Below, piece after piece: positions 16,608-24,132 of a stretch of 38,500 bases of DNA. The notes under the pieces are model-generated. The model was not told where the DNA came from. It made no database searches and saw only the letters and a program-made list of their open reading frames with translations. The translations under genes and the position numbers were made by a program. The stretch's first letter is position 1. Each line of letters opens with the position of its first letter. The stretch is taken from the NCBI GenBank assembly GCA_004357475.1, contig SMWE01000076.1, positions 1 through 38,500 of the forward strand. The letters are read 5' to 3'. This stretch comes from Gammaproteobacteria bacterium (lineage in GTDB: Bacteria > Pseudomonadota > Gammaproteobacteria > Steroidobacterales > Woeseiaceae).

Positions 16608-17282
16608 ATGTGTGGCAGATTCGCCTTTTATTCTCCCAGCGAAGCGACAGCCGCCTTATTTGGCGCCACCTCGTCAACGGAAGTGGTACCACGCTATAAC
16701 ATTGCACCGACGCAGTTTATCGCTGCTGTGCGTGCAGATGTACAGGGCGCACCCGAGTTGGCGATGCTTCGCTGGGGTCTCGTGCCGTTCTGGGCGAAGG
16801 ACCCGTCAATCGGCAATCGGATGATCAATGCGCGAGCCGAAACAGTCGCCGAAAAACCATCGTTCAGAAGCGCGTATAAAAAGCGTCGCTGCCTGATTCT
16901 TGCGGACGGATTCTATGAGTGGCGCAAGGAAGGAGACGCCAGGACGCCGTATTTTATTTCACTTGCTGACGGATCGCCTTTTGCGTTTGCGGGGCTCTGG
17001 GAAGAGTGGAACAGCAAGGACGCCGACGAGTCGCTGCAGACCACCGCGATCATTACAACAGCTGCGAACGATTTTATGGCGCAGCTGCATCAACGCATGC
17101 CAGTGGTCATGCTTGCCGAACAGGCAGAGCGGTGGCTGGGTGGCGATATGGAGTTGTTGTCCGAGGTAATCGACAATTGGCCGGCGTTTCGGGCCTGGCC
17201 TGTCGATCGCAAGGTCAACAACGCGAGGAACGAAGACGCGGCCCTTATTGATCCAGCCGGTGAGATGATTGCACAGCCGTAG
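16608..17282 (+). CDS. HMCES/YedK-type abasic-site processing protein (SRAP domain)
   Basis: 224 residues from ATG 16608, so that Cys2 (MCGRFAFY) is exposed as the N-terminal nucleophile after Met removal. The other family landmarks are present: RYNIAPTQ, WGLVPFWAKD, NARAETVAEKPSF with the active Glu, ADGFYEW and HQRMPVV with the catalytic His. Family members form a stable thiazolidine crosslink with abasic sites in single-stranded DNA and protect them during replication. Its start lies 1 nt after the yadH stop, so it is probably read from the yadGH transcript although functionally unrelated. Confidence 0.93.
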   Translation: MCGRFAFYSPSEATAALFGATSSTEVVPRYNIAPTQFIAAVRADVQGAPELAMLRWGLVPFWAKDPSIGNRMINARAETVAEKPSFRSAYKKRRCLILADGFYEWRKEGDARTPYFISLADGSPFAFAGLWEEWNSKDADESLQTTAIITTAANDFMAQLHQRMPVVMLAEQAERWLGGDMELLSEVIDNWPAFRAWPVDRKVNNARNEDAALIDPAGEMIAQP

Positions 17283-17310
17283 CCCGAATAATTACGCGTA
17301 ATCAGGTCGA

Positions 17311-17388
17311 ATCGCCCGCTGGGGCGGGCTCCTACGGGACCATACGCGCATCGAGCCAACGCAGGAACCCGCTCCAGCGGGCGATCGA
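17311..17388. repeat. Inverted pair of REP-like palindromes between convergent genes
   Basis: Unit A near 17311-17334 (TCGCCCGCTGGGGCGGGCTC then CTAC). Unit B at 17361-17388 is in the opposite orientation (GCAGGAACCCGCTCCAGCGG then GCGATCGA). The pair occupies most of the 167-bp gap between the HMCES gene and gspB and is the clearest copy of the family seen also at 5146, 7588 and 27555. Confidence 0.8.
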
Positions 17389-17449
17389 CAAACGCTGAAT
17401 TCAACACAGTGATTAAACCATTGCGGCAAATCGCAGAGCCGCTGCCCAT

Positions 17450-18094
17450 CTATTCCCGCGGCAGCAGGAATCCCGTCCCAAAATATTCAAGAATGACACC
17501 GTCAGGCGTTATCTCCCTGACAACGGGGCCTTCATCGAGAATGCCTCTCTCTTTATATTTGCTCATGTTGACGAAGATGAATCGGTCCTCGGGTACGCTG
17601 CTGTAGACGTGGATGTCGAGATGCAAGTCCGGGAGTTGCAACAGACCTTGCACCCTCAGATCGTTGAACGTGGCATAGGATTCGATGAGCAGCGGCGATT
17701 CGTAGCTGGCAACCGCAGGCACAGGTGCAGCGTGCTGACTCGCAACGGTGACTGCCGGTGAAACATGATCTGTTGCCGTGCCCGCCGCCGGGAGCTGGAT
17801 GCGCTCTGTTTCAGCCAGGAATTGCGGCAAGCCGGCCGCACTCGCCGATTCTGATGGTAATACTGATACCGGCTCTGCGGCCGGACTGGAGGCGACCGGA
17901 TCCTGAACCCGATCTGGTGTCATGAACATCACGACGAGTACGATCAGGTTGATGCCGATCAGTACGACGGCGATCCAGATCCAGTGAGACGCAGACTTCT
18001 CTCGTGCACTGTCAGGTACATTTGAGAATCCGGGCGCATCCTTCCTCAGCCGCTCGGCTTCCGATTTCTTCAAGGCATCTAGTATGAAGGACAT
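17450..18094 (-). CDS. gspB: General secretion pathway protein GspB
   Basis: 214 residues. The start MSFILDALKKSEAERLRK is the classic cytoplasmic tail of GspB/ExeB. It is followed by one transmembrane helix (about 40-58, HWIWIAVVLIGINLIVLVVM), a Pro/Ala-rich periplasmic linker and a C-terminal domain (about 130-214) ending near VILEYFGTGFLLPRE. With GspA it forms the inner-membrane complex that helps the type II secretin pass the peptidoglycan in Aeromonas and Vibrio. gspA is 29 nt upstream on the same strand. The main gsp operon is not in the window. Confidence 0.9.
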   Translation of the reverse strand: MSFILDALKKSEAERLRKDAPGFSNVPDSAREKSASHWIWIAVVLIGINLIVLVVMFMTPDRVQDPVASSPAAEPVSVLPSESASAAGLPQFLAETERIQLPAAGTATDHVSPAVTVASQHAAPVPAVASYESPLLIESYATFNDLRVQGLLQLPDLHLDIHVYSSVPEDRFIFVNMSKYKERGILDEGPVVREITPDGVILEYFGTGFLLPRE

Positions 18095-18123
18095 AAACTC
18101 GTTCCGTCAGGTGAATAGCGTAA

Positions 18124-19752
18124 CTATCGAGTAGCTGACAACCTGGGCGTGCCATCCACCGCCAGCAGCGAATTGATGATGATCTGAGTCTTTTGTCCGG
18201 CGAGTCCATCGGCTTCCAGGCGATGCTGGCGCTGAAATGCGATAAGTTGTTGCTGGAGACCGTCATCAAAAAAATCCGATTCTGCAGTTTGCGGCTGATA
18301 GTTATCGTCGAGTTTGACGAGGCTTTGCCTCAGCCAACGCACGTTTTCATTTTGCATGCCCGGTGAAATCGCCATAGGCGTGCCACCCGGCGGCCGCCAG
18401 ATCAGCAGGAATTGCCCGAACCAGAGATCCGCAACCTCGTCGAGCGGAAAAGTCATCCGTTTGCCACCAAACGAGAGCTCGGCGACATTGTCATCCAGAC
18501 TGACAAGAACCGGCTGGTGGGTTGCGCCCTGGCTATCCGTCAGTGTCAGCACTACAGGCCGGTCAAGTTGTCGGATTCCGTTCCACGAGCCGCGCTGGAA
18601 ATAACAACTGAAACCCTGGGCACTGGCCTGTGCGCAGGCAGGTCCGGCCGCAGCGCTGTAATCGATTCCCCAGAGCGACAGCAGTGTCATAAGGCCTGAA
18701 TCGGACCCTGGATTTGAACTGAATTCCGCGAGCCGCACCTCGAGACCGGGCTGTTCATCGAGCGACTCCGGCGGCGAGTCCTCAATGGTGGCAGATGCGT
18801 CTGCTACCGGCGCCGTTGCTAATGGCACCGAATCCACGGCATCCGGGTCTCTTTCAAGCATGGCCCAGATGGCGGCGCCAAGCACCATGAGTCCAATCAC
18901 GCTGATGACCGGCACGACGAATTTCATGAACACCGGCGGCAGTGGCTGCCCGGATACCTCGGATGCCGCACGCCGTACGAGGCGCTTGTTGACCGTTCGT
19001 GATTCGCGGCTGTACGCACCCAGCAGCGCGCGATCACAGATGACATTCATAACCCGCGGCACGCCGCCCGACAATCGATACACTTCGCGCCTGGCCCGCC
19101 TATCGAAAATTTCGGTCAGTGCCCCGGCAACCCTCAAGCGGTGATGTATGTACTTGTCTGCCTCATCCCGCGAAAGGGGTTCGAGGTGATAACGGCCTGT
19201 TACGCGCTGCGCAAGTTGACGCATATTGTTCTGCGACAACTTCTCCCGCAGTTCCGGTTGCGCAATCAGGATGATCTGCAGCAATTTTTGTTTTGCGGTT
19301 TCGAGATTGGTCAGCAGACGCAATTGTTCGAGAACGTCCTCAGCGAGATTCTGCGCTTCATCGATCAGCAGTATTGTCCGCCGCCCGCGCGCATGGGCGT
19401 CCAGCAGGTGATGATTCAATGCATCAACCAGTGCCTTGGCGCTGCCCTTTTCCTGGGGCAGCGCTATATTGAGTTCCTCGCAAATCGCTGTGAGGAATTC
19501 GATTGCCGTCAACTGCGGATTAAGAATCAGCGCAATATCGACTTCAGCGGGAATTTGTCCGAGCAAGGCGCGGACAAGTGTTGTCTTGCCGGTTCCGACC
19601 TCGCCGGTCAGCTGGATGAAACCACCGCTTTCGGTGACGCCATATACAAGGTGTGCGAGCCCCTCGCCATGCCGCTCGCTCATGAACAGATAACGTGGAT
19701 CAGGCGTTATCGTGAACGGCTTTTCGTTGAGGCCAAAAAAGCTTGTATACAT
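18124..19752 (-). CDS. gspA: General secretion pathway ATPase GspA (ExeA)
   Basis: 542 residues starting MYTSFFGLNEKPFTITPDPRY, the family signature. The AAA ATPase domain has Walker A GEVGTGKTT (50-58), Walker B ILLIDEAQN and an arginine-rich sensor region. A single transmembrane helix follows near 275-295 (VVPVISVIGLMVLGAAIWAM). The periplasmic part has a C39-peptidase-like region around 350-450 and a C-terminal peptidoglycan-binding domain (FFDDGLQQQLIAFQRQHRLEADG). Together with GspB it is expected to use ATP to insert or assemble the type II secretin through the cell wall. It lies 48 nt downstream of dinB. Confidence 0.92.
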   Translation of the reverse strand: MYTSFFGLNEKPFTITPDPRYLFMSERHGEGLAHLVYGVTESGGFIQLTGEVGTGKTTLVRALLGQIPAEVDIALILNPQLTAIEFLTAICEELNIALPQEKGSAKALVDALNHHLLDAHARGRRTILLIDEAQNLAEDVLEQLRLLTNLETAKQKLLQIILIAQPELREKLSQNNMRQLAQRVTGRYHLEPLSRDEADKYIHHRLRVAGALTEIFDRRARREVYRLSGGVPRVMNVICDRALLGAYSRESRTVNKRLVRRAASEVSGQPLPPVFMKFVVPVISVIGLMVLGAAIWAMLERDPDAVDSVPLATAPVADASATIEDSPPESLDEQPGLEVRLAEFSSNPGSDSGLMTLLSLWGIDYSAAAGPACAQASAQGFSCYFQRGSWNGIRQLDRPVVLTLTDSQGATHQPVLVSLDDNVAELSFGGKRMTFPLDEVADLWFGQFLLIWRPPGGTPMAISPGMQNENVRWLRQSLVKLDDNYQPQTAESDFFDDGLQQQLIAFQRQHRLEADGLAGQKTQIIINSLLAVDGTPRLSATR

Positions 19753-19800
19753 GGTGCGGCGGCGTACCTTGTTCGACCGATTGCATCCCTGAGCGGAATT

Positions 19801-20979
19801 CTACCTGATTTGATCGTTGTCCAGCGTCCGTGCGCGCCCGACGGACAACTTGCCGAAGCGGGTGCGAATCGCATCAACCGTTTGGTCCAGTGGCGTTCCA
19901 CCGGCGGCAAGCTCGGGCGCAAACAGGTCCGGTTGTGCATCAGCGGCCAGATCGCTGCCGCCCACGCCCAGCAGGCGAACGCGCACTCCCGGATGTTCGA
20001 GTAGCCAGTCGGCGAGCAGGCCTTTTGCAACTCCATACAACTGGTCCGTACCGTTGCCAGGCGGGTGCAGTGCTCGCTGTCGCGTAAAGGTCGAAAAATC
20101 CGACTGGCGAATTTTCACTTGTACCGTACCGGCAACCAGTGCTCTGGCGCGCAGCCGGCTTGCGGTTTTCTCACTCAAGCCTAATAGTTGGCGGTTCATT
20201 GCCGTTACCTCGGACAGGTCTGTATCGAATGTCTCTTCGGCGCTGATCGATTTGTCGGCCCTGGAAGAAACCACTGGCCGGTCGTCGATACCGGAAGCCC
20301 GGTCCCGTGTGCGCTGCGTGAATTTTCCGAATATGGGTTCGAGATCACGATCCGGTGCCAGCCGCAGATCGGCAATTGTCTCGATACCGACGCGCTTCAA
20401 CCTGGCCAGCGTTTCACGGCCGATGCCCGGGATCACGCGGGCCGGCAGGGGATCCAGAACCTCATGAACATTTTCCTGTGTCACGACACACAGACCATCG
20501 GGCTTATCGAGATCAGACGCGATCTTCGCGACAAGCTTGTTCGGTGCAACACCGACAGATGCGGTAAGTGCGGTTTGCGCCCGGATTCGGTGCTTTATTT
20601 CCGTCGCAATGCCGACCTCGTCGCCAAACAATGACAAGCTTAAGCTTACGTCCAGGAATGCCTCGTCCAGCGACAGCCCTTCGACGAGTGGTGTGAACTC
20701 ACGAAAAATCGTGAAGATGTCCTTCGACACTGATTGGTAGTGCGACATCTGCGGCGCCACCCTGAGCAGATCGGGGCAGCGGCGATAAGCGTCCCGCATC
20801 GGCATCGCCGAGCGGATGCCGAACCTGCGTGCCTCGTAGCTCGCAGCGGCAACCACGCCGCGATTGCTGCTGCCGCCGACGACAAGCGGTTTGCCGCGTA
20901 AGAAAGGATCGTCGCGCTGCTCGACCGACGCATAAAACGCATCCATGTCTACGTGTAGAATTTTTCGCGATTTTGTCAA
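19801..20979 (-). CDS. dinB: DNA polymerase IV (Y family)
   Basis: 392 residues beginning MTKSRKILHVDMDAFYASVEQ. The start codon is TTG at 20977-20979, overlapping the ispA TGA as TTGA; this spacing and the normal family N-terminus support it. Catalytic acidic residues are in HVDMDAFYASVE and SLDEAFLDVS; the steric-gate aromatic lies in DAFYASVE. A beta-clamp-binding motif QPDLF is visible near 352, followed by about 38 further residues. Pol IV copies past damaged template bases without proofreading. Its translational coupling to ispA is a local peculiarity. Confidence 0.93.
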   Translation of the reverse strand: MTKSRKILHVDMDAFYASVEQRDDPFLRGKPLVVGGSSNRGVVAAASYEARRFGIRSAMPMRDAYRRCPDLLRVAPQMSHYQSVSKDIFTIFREFTPLVEGLSLDEAFLDVSLSLSLFGDEVGIATEIKHRIRAQTALTASVGVAPNKLVAKIASDLDKPDGLCVVTQENVHEVLDPLPARVIPGIGRETLARLKRVGIETIADLRLAPDRDLEPIFGKFTQRTRDRASGIDDRPVVSSRADKSISAEETFDTDLSEVTAMNRQLLGLSEKTASRLRARALVAGTVQVKIRQSDFSTFTRQRALHPPGNGTDQLYGVAKGLLADWLLEHPGVRVRLLGVGGSDLAADAQPDLFAPELAAGGTPLDQTVDAIRTRFGKLSVGRARTLDNDQIR

Positions 20980-21908
20980 GACACGCGCTCGACAATGTAC
21001 GCTGCGAGTACATTCAAGGGCTCGGCGTCGCCGCCAAATATGGATAATTGTGCGGTGCCCGATCTCAGCAGTTCGTCACAACGGCGCCGAGCTTCTTCAA
21101 GTCCGAATAGTCCTGGCCAGGTTGCTTTGGACAATTTTTGATCTGCTCCTGCACGTTTACCGAGCACCGCGGTTTCCCCGGCGACGTCCAGGATGTCGTC
21201 GCGAATCTGAAACGCGAGCCCGATATCGCATGAAAACCTATCGAGGGCCGTCAATTTTTCCGGCGACAATTCATTCGCAAGGCAACTCGCAGAAATAACA
21301 CAGGCGCGGATCAATGCCCCGGTCTTGAGGTAATGCATCTCGGCCAGTTCCTTCGCCGAAAGCGTTTGCCCCTCGGATGCAAGATCAATCGACTGCCCAC
21401 CCGTCATGCCGAGCGAACCACAGGCTGCAGATACTCTTTGGATGATCGCGGTTTTCTCACTGTCGTCTAGTGCGGCTGCAGATGCAATGACCTGGAACGC
21501 GAGCGGCTGCAGCGCATCGGCAGCCAGTATGGCGATGGCCTCGTCAAATTGCCGGTGCACCGTGGGTTTGCCGCGCCGCAGATCGTCGTCGTCCATCGCC
21601 GGCAAATCGTCATGTACGAGCGAAAAAGCATGAATGAGTTCGATTGCCGTGGCCGGCGCATCCAGTTTTTCCGGATCGACGCCTAAGCATTCGCCGGTTG
21701 CATAAACAAGGAGCGGCCGCACGCGTTTGCCGCCGCTCAGGACCGCGTATCGCATCGCCTCATGAAGCTGGCGCGGTGTCTCGTCCTGCGCCGGCAATGC
21801 CCGGTCAAGGCAGCCAACCACACGTTCCAGATAGGCTGCCGCTTTGTCAGCGAGTAAAGTGGCTGTTGCCGGTATCTCATGGGCCTGGGACATTCGTCTA
21901 GCGTACAC
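20976..21908 (-). CDS. ispA: Polyprenyl synthetase, farnesyl diphosphate synthase type
   Basis: 310 residues from GTG 21908, which has AGGAG 9 nt upstream; ATG 21893 (MSQAHEIP) is a less well-placed alternative. The first aspartate-rich motif is DDLPAMDDDDLRRG and the second is RDDILDVAG; LSGGKRVRP and ELIHAFSLVHDD are also present. Family: condenses IPP with DMAPP and geranyl diphosphate to C15 farnesyl diphosphate. Chain length is inferred from overall similarity to bacterial IspA. It is divergent from the mevalonate operon, whose products are its substrates, so the two form one isoprenoid block. Its TGA overlaps the dinB start by 3 bases. Confidence 0.92.
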   Translation of the reverse strand: MYARRMSQAHEIPATATLLADKAAAYLERVVGCLDRALPAQDETPRQLHEAMRYAVLSGGKRVRPLLVYATGECLGVDPEKLDAPATAIELIHAFSLVHDDLPAMDDDDLRRGKPTVHRQFDEAIAILAADALQPLAFQVIASAAALDDSEKTAIIQRVSAACGSLGMTGGQSIDLASEGQTLSAKELAEMHYLKTGALIRACVISASCLANELSPEKLTALDRFSCDIGLAFQIRDDILDVAGETAVLGKRAGADQKLSKATWPGLFGLEEARRRCDELLRSGTAQLSIFGGDAEPLNVLAAYIVERVS

Positions 21909-21931
21909 CGAATCGTGCTCCTGCGCGCCGG

Positions 21932-22067
21932 GTGGGAGCGGCTGCAGGAGGGGCTTCAGCCGCGAATCAGGTTTGAGTCATTCGCGGCTCGTCGCTCTCG
22001 GACGTCCTGTCCTCCGCGACATTAATGCGGCCCTGCACACAAAAGTCGCTCCAACAGGCGCGACCCG
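21932..22067. repeat. Cluster of REP-like palindromes between ispA and the mevalonate operon
   Basis: A GTGGGAGCGGCT...GGGCTTCAGCCGCGAA unit (21932-21966) is followed by a perfect 10-bp inverted repeat AGCCGCGAAT (21958-21967) / ATTCGCGGCT (21980-21989). A further GTCGCTCCAACAGGCGCGAC unit lies at about 22045-22064. The sequence differs from the units at 5146 and 17311 but has the same design (GGAGC next to a GC-rich palindrome). Confidence 0.65.
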
Positions 22068-22074
22068 AAGAGTC

Positions 22075-22103
22075 ATGACAGTTAATTAACGGCACCCTAT
22101 AAT
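22075..22103 (+). promoter_or_regulatory. Sigma70-type promoter of the mevalonate operon
   Basis: ATGACA (22075-22080; five of six -35 consensus positions), a 17-bp spacer and a perfect -10 TATAAT (22098-22103). Transcription would start near 22110, giving a leader of about 50 nt before the mvaD ATG. This is the best-matching promoter in the window and implies constitutive expression unless a regulator acts here. Confidence 0.65.
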
Positions 22104-22159
22104 CGACTTGTACTCCCTGTAAAACATCTTTGTTTAACAAGGCTCCGGACAAAAATAAA

Positions 22160-23122
22160 ATGCGGGCAGATGCTCAGGCACAACCGAATATCGCGCTGAT
22201 CAAGTACTGGGGCAAACGTGATATCGAACAAAACCTGCCAGCGGCCGGCTCGCTGTCCGTCACCCTTGATTCCCTGTGGACGAAAATGTCGGTCGAGTTT
22301 TCGGATGCCCTGCCTGGTGATGAACTCGTGGTCAATGCGGCTGCCAATGATGAAATGTTGCCACGGATCAGTGCTTGTCTCGACCGCGTTGCCGGGACCG
22401 ACCGTCCTCGTGCATTGATAAACAGTGAAGGCAATTTCCCGATAGCGGCCGGCCTCGCCTCATCCGCATCCGCGTTCGCCGCGTTGGTTGTTGCAGCCAG
22501 CAAGGCGGCGGAACAAAACAGCGATACTTTGTCGCTGGCAAGAATTGCCGGCTCGATATCGGGGTCGTCAGCTCGATCCCTGTTCGGCGGCTTCGTTGAA
22601 TTGCAGACAAATGACACGAACATCGATGTTGAGACAATCGCGGAAGCAGGCGTCTGGCCGCTGACTGTTGTCATTGCGGTTACCGCAGAAGGCGCGAAGC
22701 CGGTCAGTTCCGGTGAGGCGATGATTCGCAGTGCCGCAAGCTCTCCTTTTTATTCGAGTTGGCTCGAGCAACAGCCGGCCGACCTGGTGTCGGCAAGGGA
22801 TGCAGTCCTGCGCACGGACTTTGCACAACTCGCAGCGGTATCAGAGCACAATTGTCTGAAAATGCACTCTGTTATGTGGGCATCCCGTCCACCCATTGTC
22901 TACTGGAACAGTGCGACCTTGTCGTGCATGGAGGCAGTTCGCCATCTGCAGGACGAAGGGCATGCAGTATTCTTCACGATAGACGCCGGCCCTCAATTGA
23001 AAGCAATTTGTCTGCCGGACGAAGCCGACCTGGTCCGATCTGCTCTCGATGCGTGTGCCGGAGTAGTACGCACGATGGTGAGCGGTCTCGGCGCGGGCGC
23101 AAGACTGCTGGACAGCAAGTGA
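22160..23122 (+). CDS. mvaD: Diphosphomevalonate decarboxylase
   Basis: 320 residues from ATG 22160 (MRADAQAQPNIALIKYWGKR); an in-frame TTG at 22130 would add ten residues unlike the family. Hallmarks are PNIALIKYWGKRD at the N-terminus, the GHMP-type loop AAGLASSASAFAAL, and GSSARSLFGGFVEL. The enzyme uses ATP to convert mevalonate 5-diphosphate to isopentenyl diphosphate, CO2, ADP and phosphate in the cytoplasm, the last step in making IPP. It is first in the operon. Its TGA (23120-23122) overlaps the GTG start of the next gene as GTGA, a typical coupling arrangement. Confidence 0.95.
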   Translation: MRADAQAQPNIALIKYWGKRDIEQNLPAAGSLSVTLDSLWTKMSVEFSDALPGDELVVNAAANDEMLPRISACLDRVAGTDRPRALINSEGNFPIAAGLASSASAFAALVVAASKAAEQNSDTLSLARIAGSISGSSARSLFGGFVELQTNDTNIDVETIAEAGVWPLTVVIAVTAEGAKPVSSGEAMIRSAASSPFYSSWLEQQPADLVSARDAVLRTDFAQLAAVSEHNCLKMHSVMWASRPPIVYWNSATLSCMEAVRHLQDEGHAVFFTIDAGPQLKAICLPDEADLVRSALDACAGVVRTMVSGLGAGARLLDSK

Positions 23123-24132
23123 TAACGGCTACTGCGCCTGGTAAAGCGGTGTTGTCCGGCGAGTATGCCGTACTGCAAAATGCTACTGCGATCGCCACCG
23201 CAATCGATCGCCGTGTTCGTGTAACGGTTTCGGAGTCGCCTGGTGAATACCATTCCATCACCGCGCCGGGCTACCTGGAGGGAAACTGGCATTTCCGCGT
23301 GAGTGGGGAGGGAAAATTCGCATGGCAGGACCGATTACCCGGGCCATCAGCATTCTCCCTCGTGGAAGAAGTGTGGAGATCATTTGATACCGCGCAATGG
23401 CCATCGATATCACTGGTGGTCGACACGCAGGTATTTATCGACGCAGCGACCGGCCTGAAACTTGGCTTGGGCTCTAGCGCTGCAGTTTCTGTGGCACTCA
23501 CAGCAGCGTTGCAAAGCTTTCGTTCAGCCGATCGCGATACTGGAAAAACCGCCATGGATGCACACGAGCGATTCCAGGGCGGCCGGGGCAGCGGCGTCGA
23601 TGTCGCGACGAGTTTACAGGGGGGCGTAATCGCATATCGCCGCGCCGGAGCCGACTCTCGCCAGCTTGGCTGGCCGGCGGGACTCCATTATCGATTTCTG
23701 TGGAGCGGGCAGTCCAGCGTTACCGCAGAAAAACTGGCGAAGCTGGACAAACGCCGCGAACAGCGCGCAGCAAGTGACAGTATGAAACTGCTCAGTAAGA
23801 CTGCGGAGCAGGTTGCCGCTGCCTGGTCGTCCGGCGACAGCAGGCAGATCCTGAAAGCATTTCCTGGCTACATCGATGCGCTTCGACAATTCAGTATTGA
23901 CCGTGATCTCGGTGTGTTCGATGCTGGGCATGAGGGCCTGGTTCATCTAGCGAGTGGCAACGGCATTGTGTATAAACCTTGCGGCGCCGGTGGTGGCGAT
24001 ATTGGCATCGTGCTCGCTGCAAGCGAGGCTGCCGTAAGCGAGTTTTGCGGGGAGGCGCATCAGCAGGGTTTCAGAAATCTCGATATTGCACTGGAAGTTG
24101 AGGGCGTCCTCATCACGGAGCGAAGACATTGA
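23119..24132 (+). CDS. GHMP kinase, probable phosphomevalonate kinase
   Basis: 337 residues from GTG 23119 (reading V-I-T-A-T-A-P-G-K-A). The frame is open further upstream, but that part only shadows mvaD. The N-terminal APGKAVLSGEYAVL is GHMP motif 1, GLGSSAAVSVAL is the ATP-binding motif 2, GSGVDVATS carries the likely catalytic Asp, and CGAGGGDIGI is motif 3. Position between mvaD and HMGR-mevalonate kinase, plus the ATAPGKAVLSGEY start, indicates phosphomevalonate kinase: mevalonate 5-phosphate plus ATP to the 5-diphosphate. Substrate is assigned from context, since mevalonate kinase and decarboxylase are accounted for. Both ends use 4-nt overlaps (GTGA upstream, TTGA downstream). Confidence 0.88.
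   Translation: MITATAPGKAVLSGEYAVLQNATAIATAIDRRVRVTVSESPGEYHSITAPGYLEGNWHFRVSGEGKFAWQDRLPGPSAFSLVEEVWRSFDTAQWPSISLVVDTQVFIDAATGLKLGLGSSAAVSVALTAALQSFRSADRDTGKTAMDAHERFQGGRGSGVDVATSLQGGVIAYRRAGADSRQLGWPAGLHYRFLWSGQSSVTAEKLAKLDKRREQRAASDSMKLLSKTAEQVAAAWSSGDSRQILKAFPGYIDALRQFSIDRDLGVFDAGHEGLVHLASGNGIVYKPCGAGGGDIGIVLAASEAAVSEFCGEAHQQGFRNLDIALEVEGVLITERRH

Noticed and set aside
19141-20004. A 287-codon plus-strand open frame over gspA and the dinB end
   Set aside because: It spans the antisense of two well-supported genes and shows no domain; a composition artefact.
22759-23118. A 120-codon upstream extension of the phosphomevalonate kinase frame
   Set aside because: It overlaps mvaD in another frame and is unlike GHMP kinases; the GTGA junction and the family N-terminus place the start at 23119.
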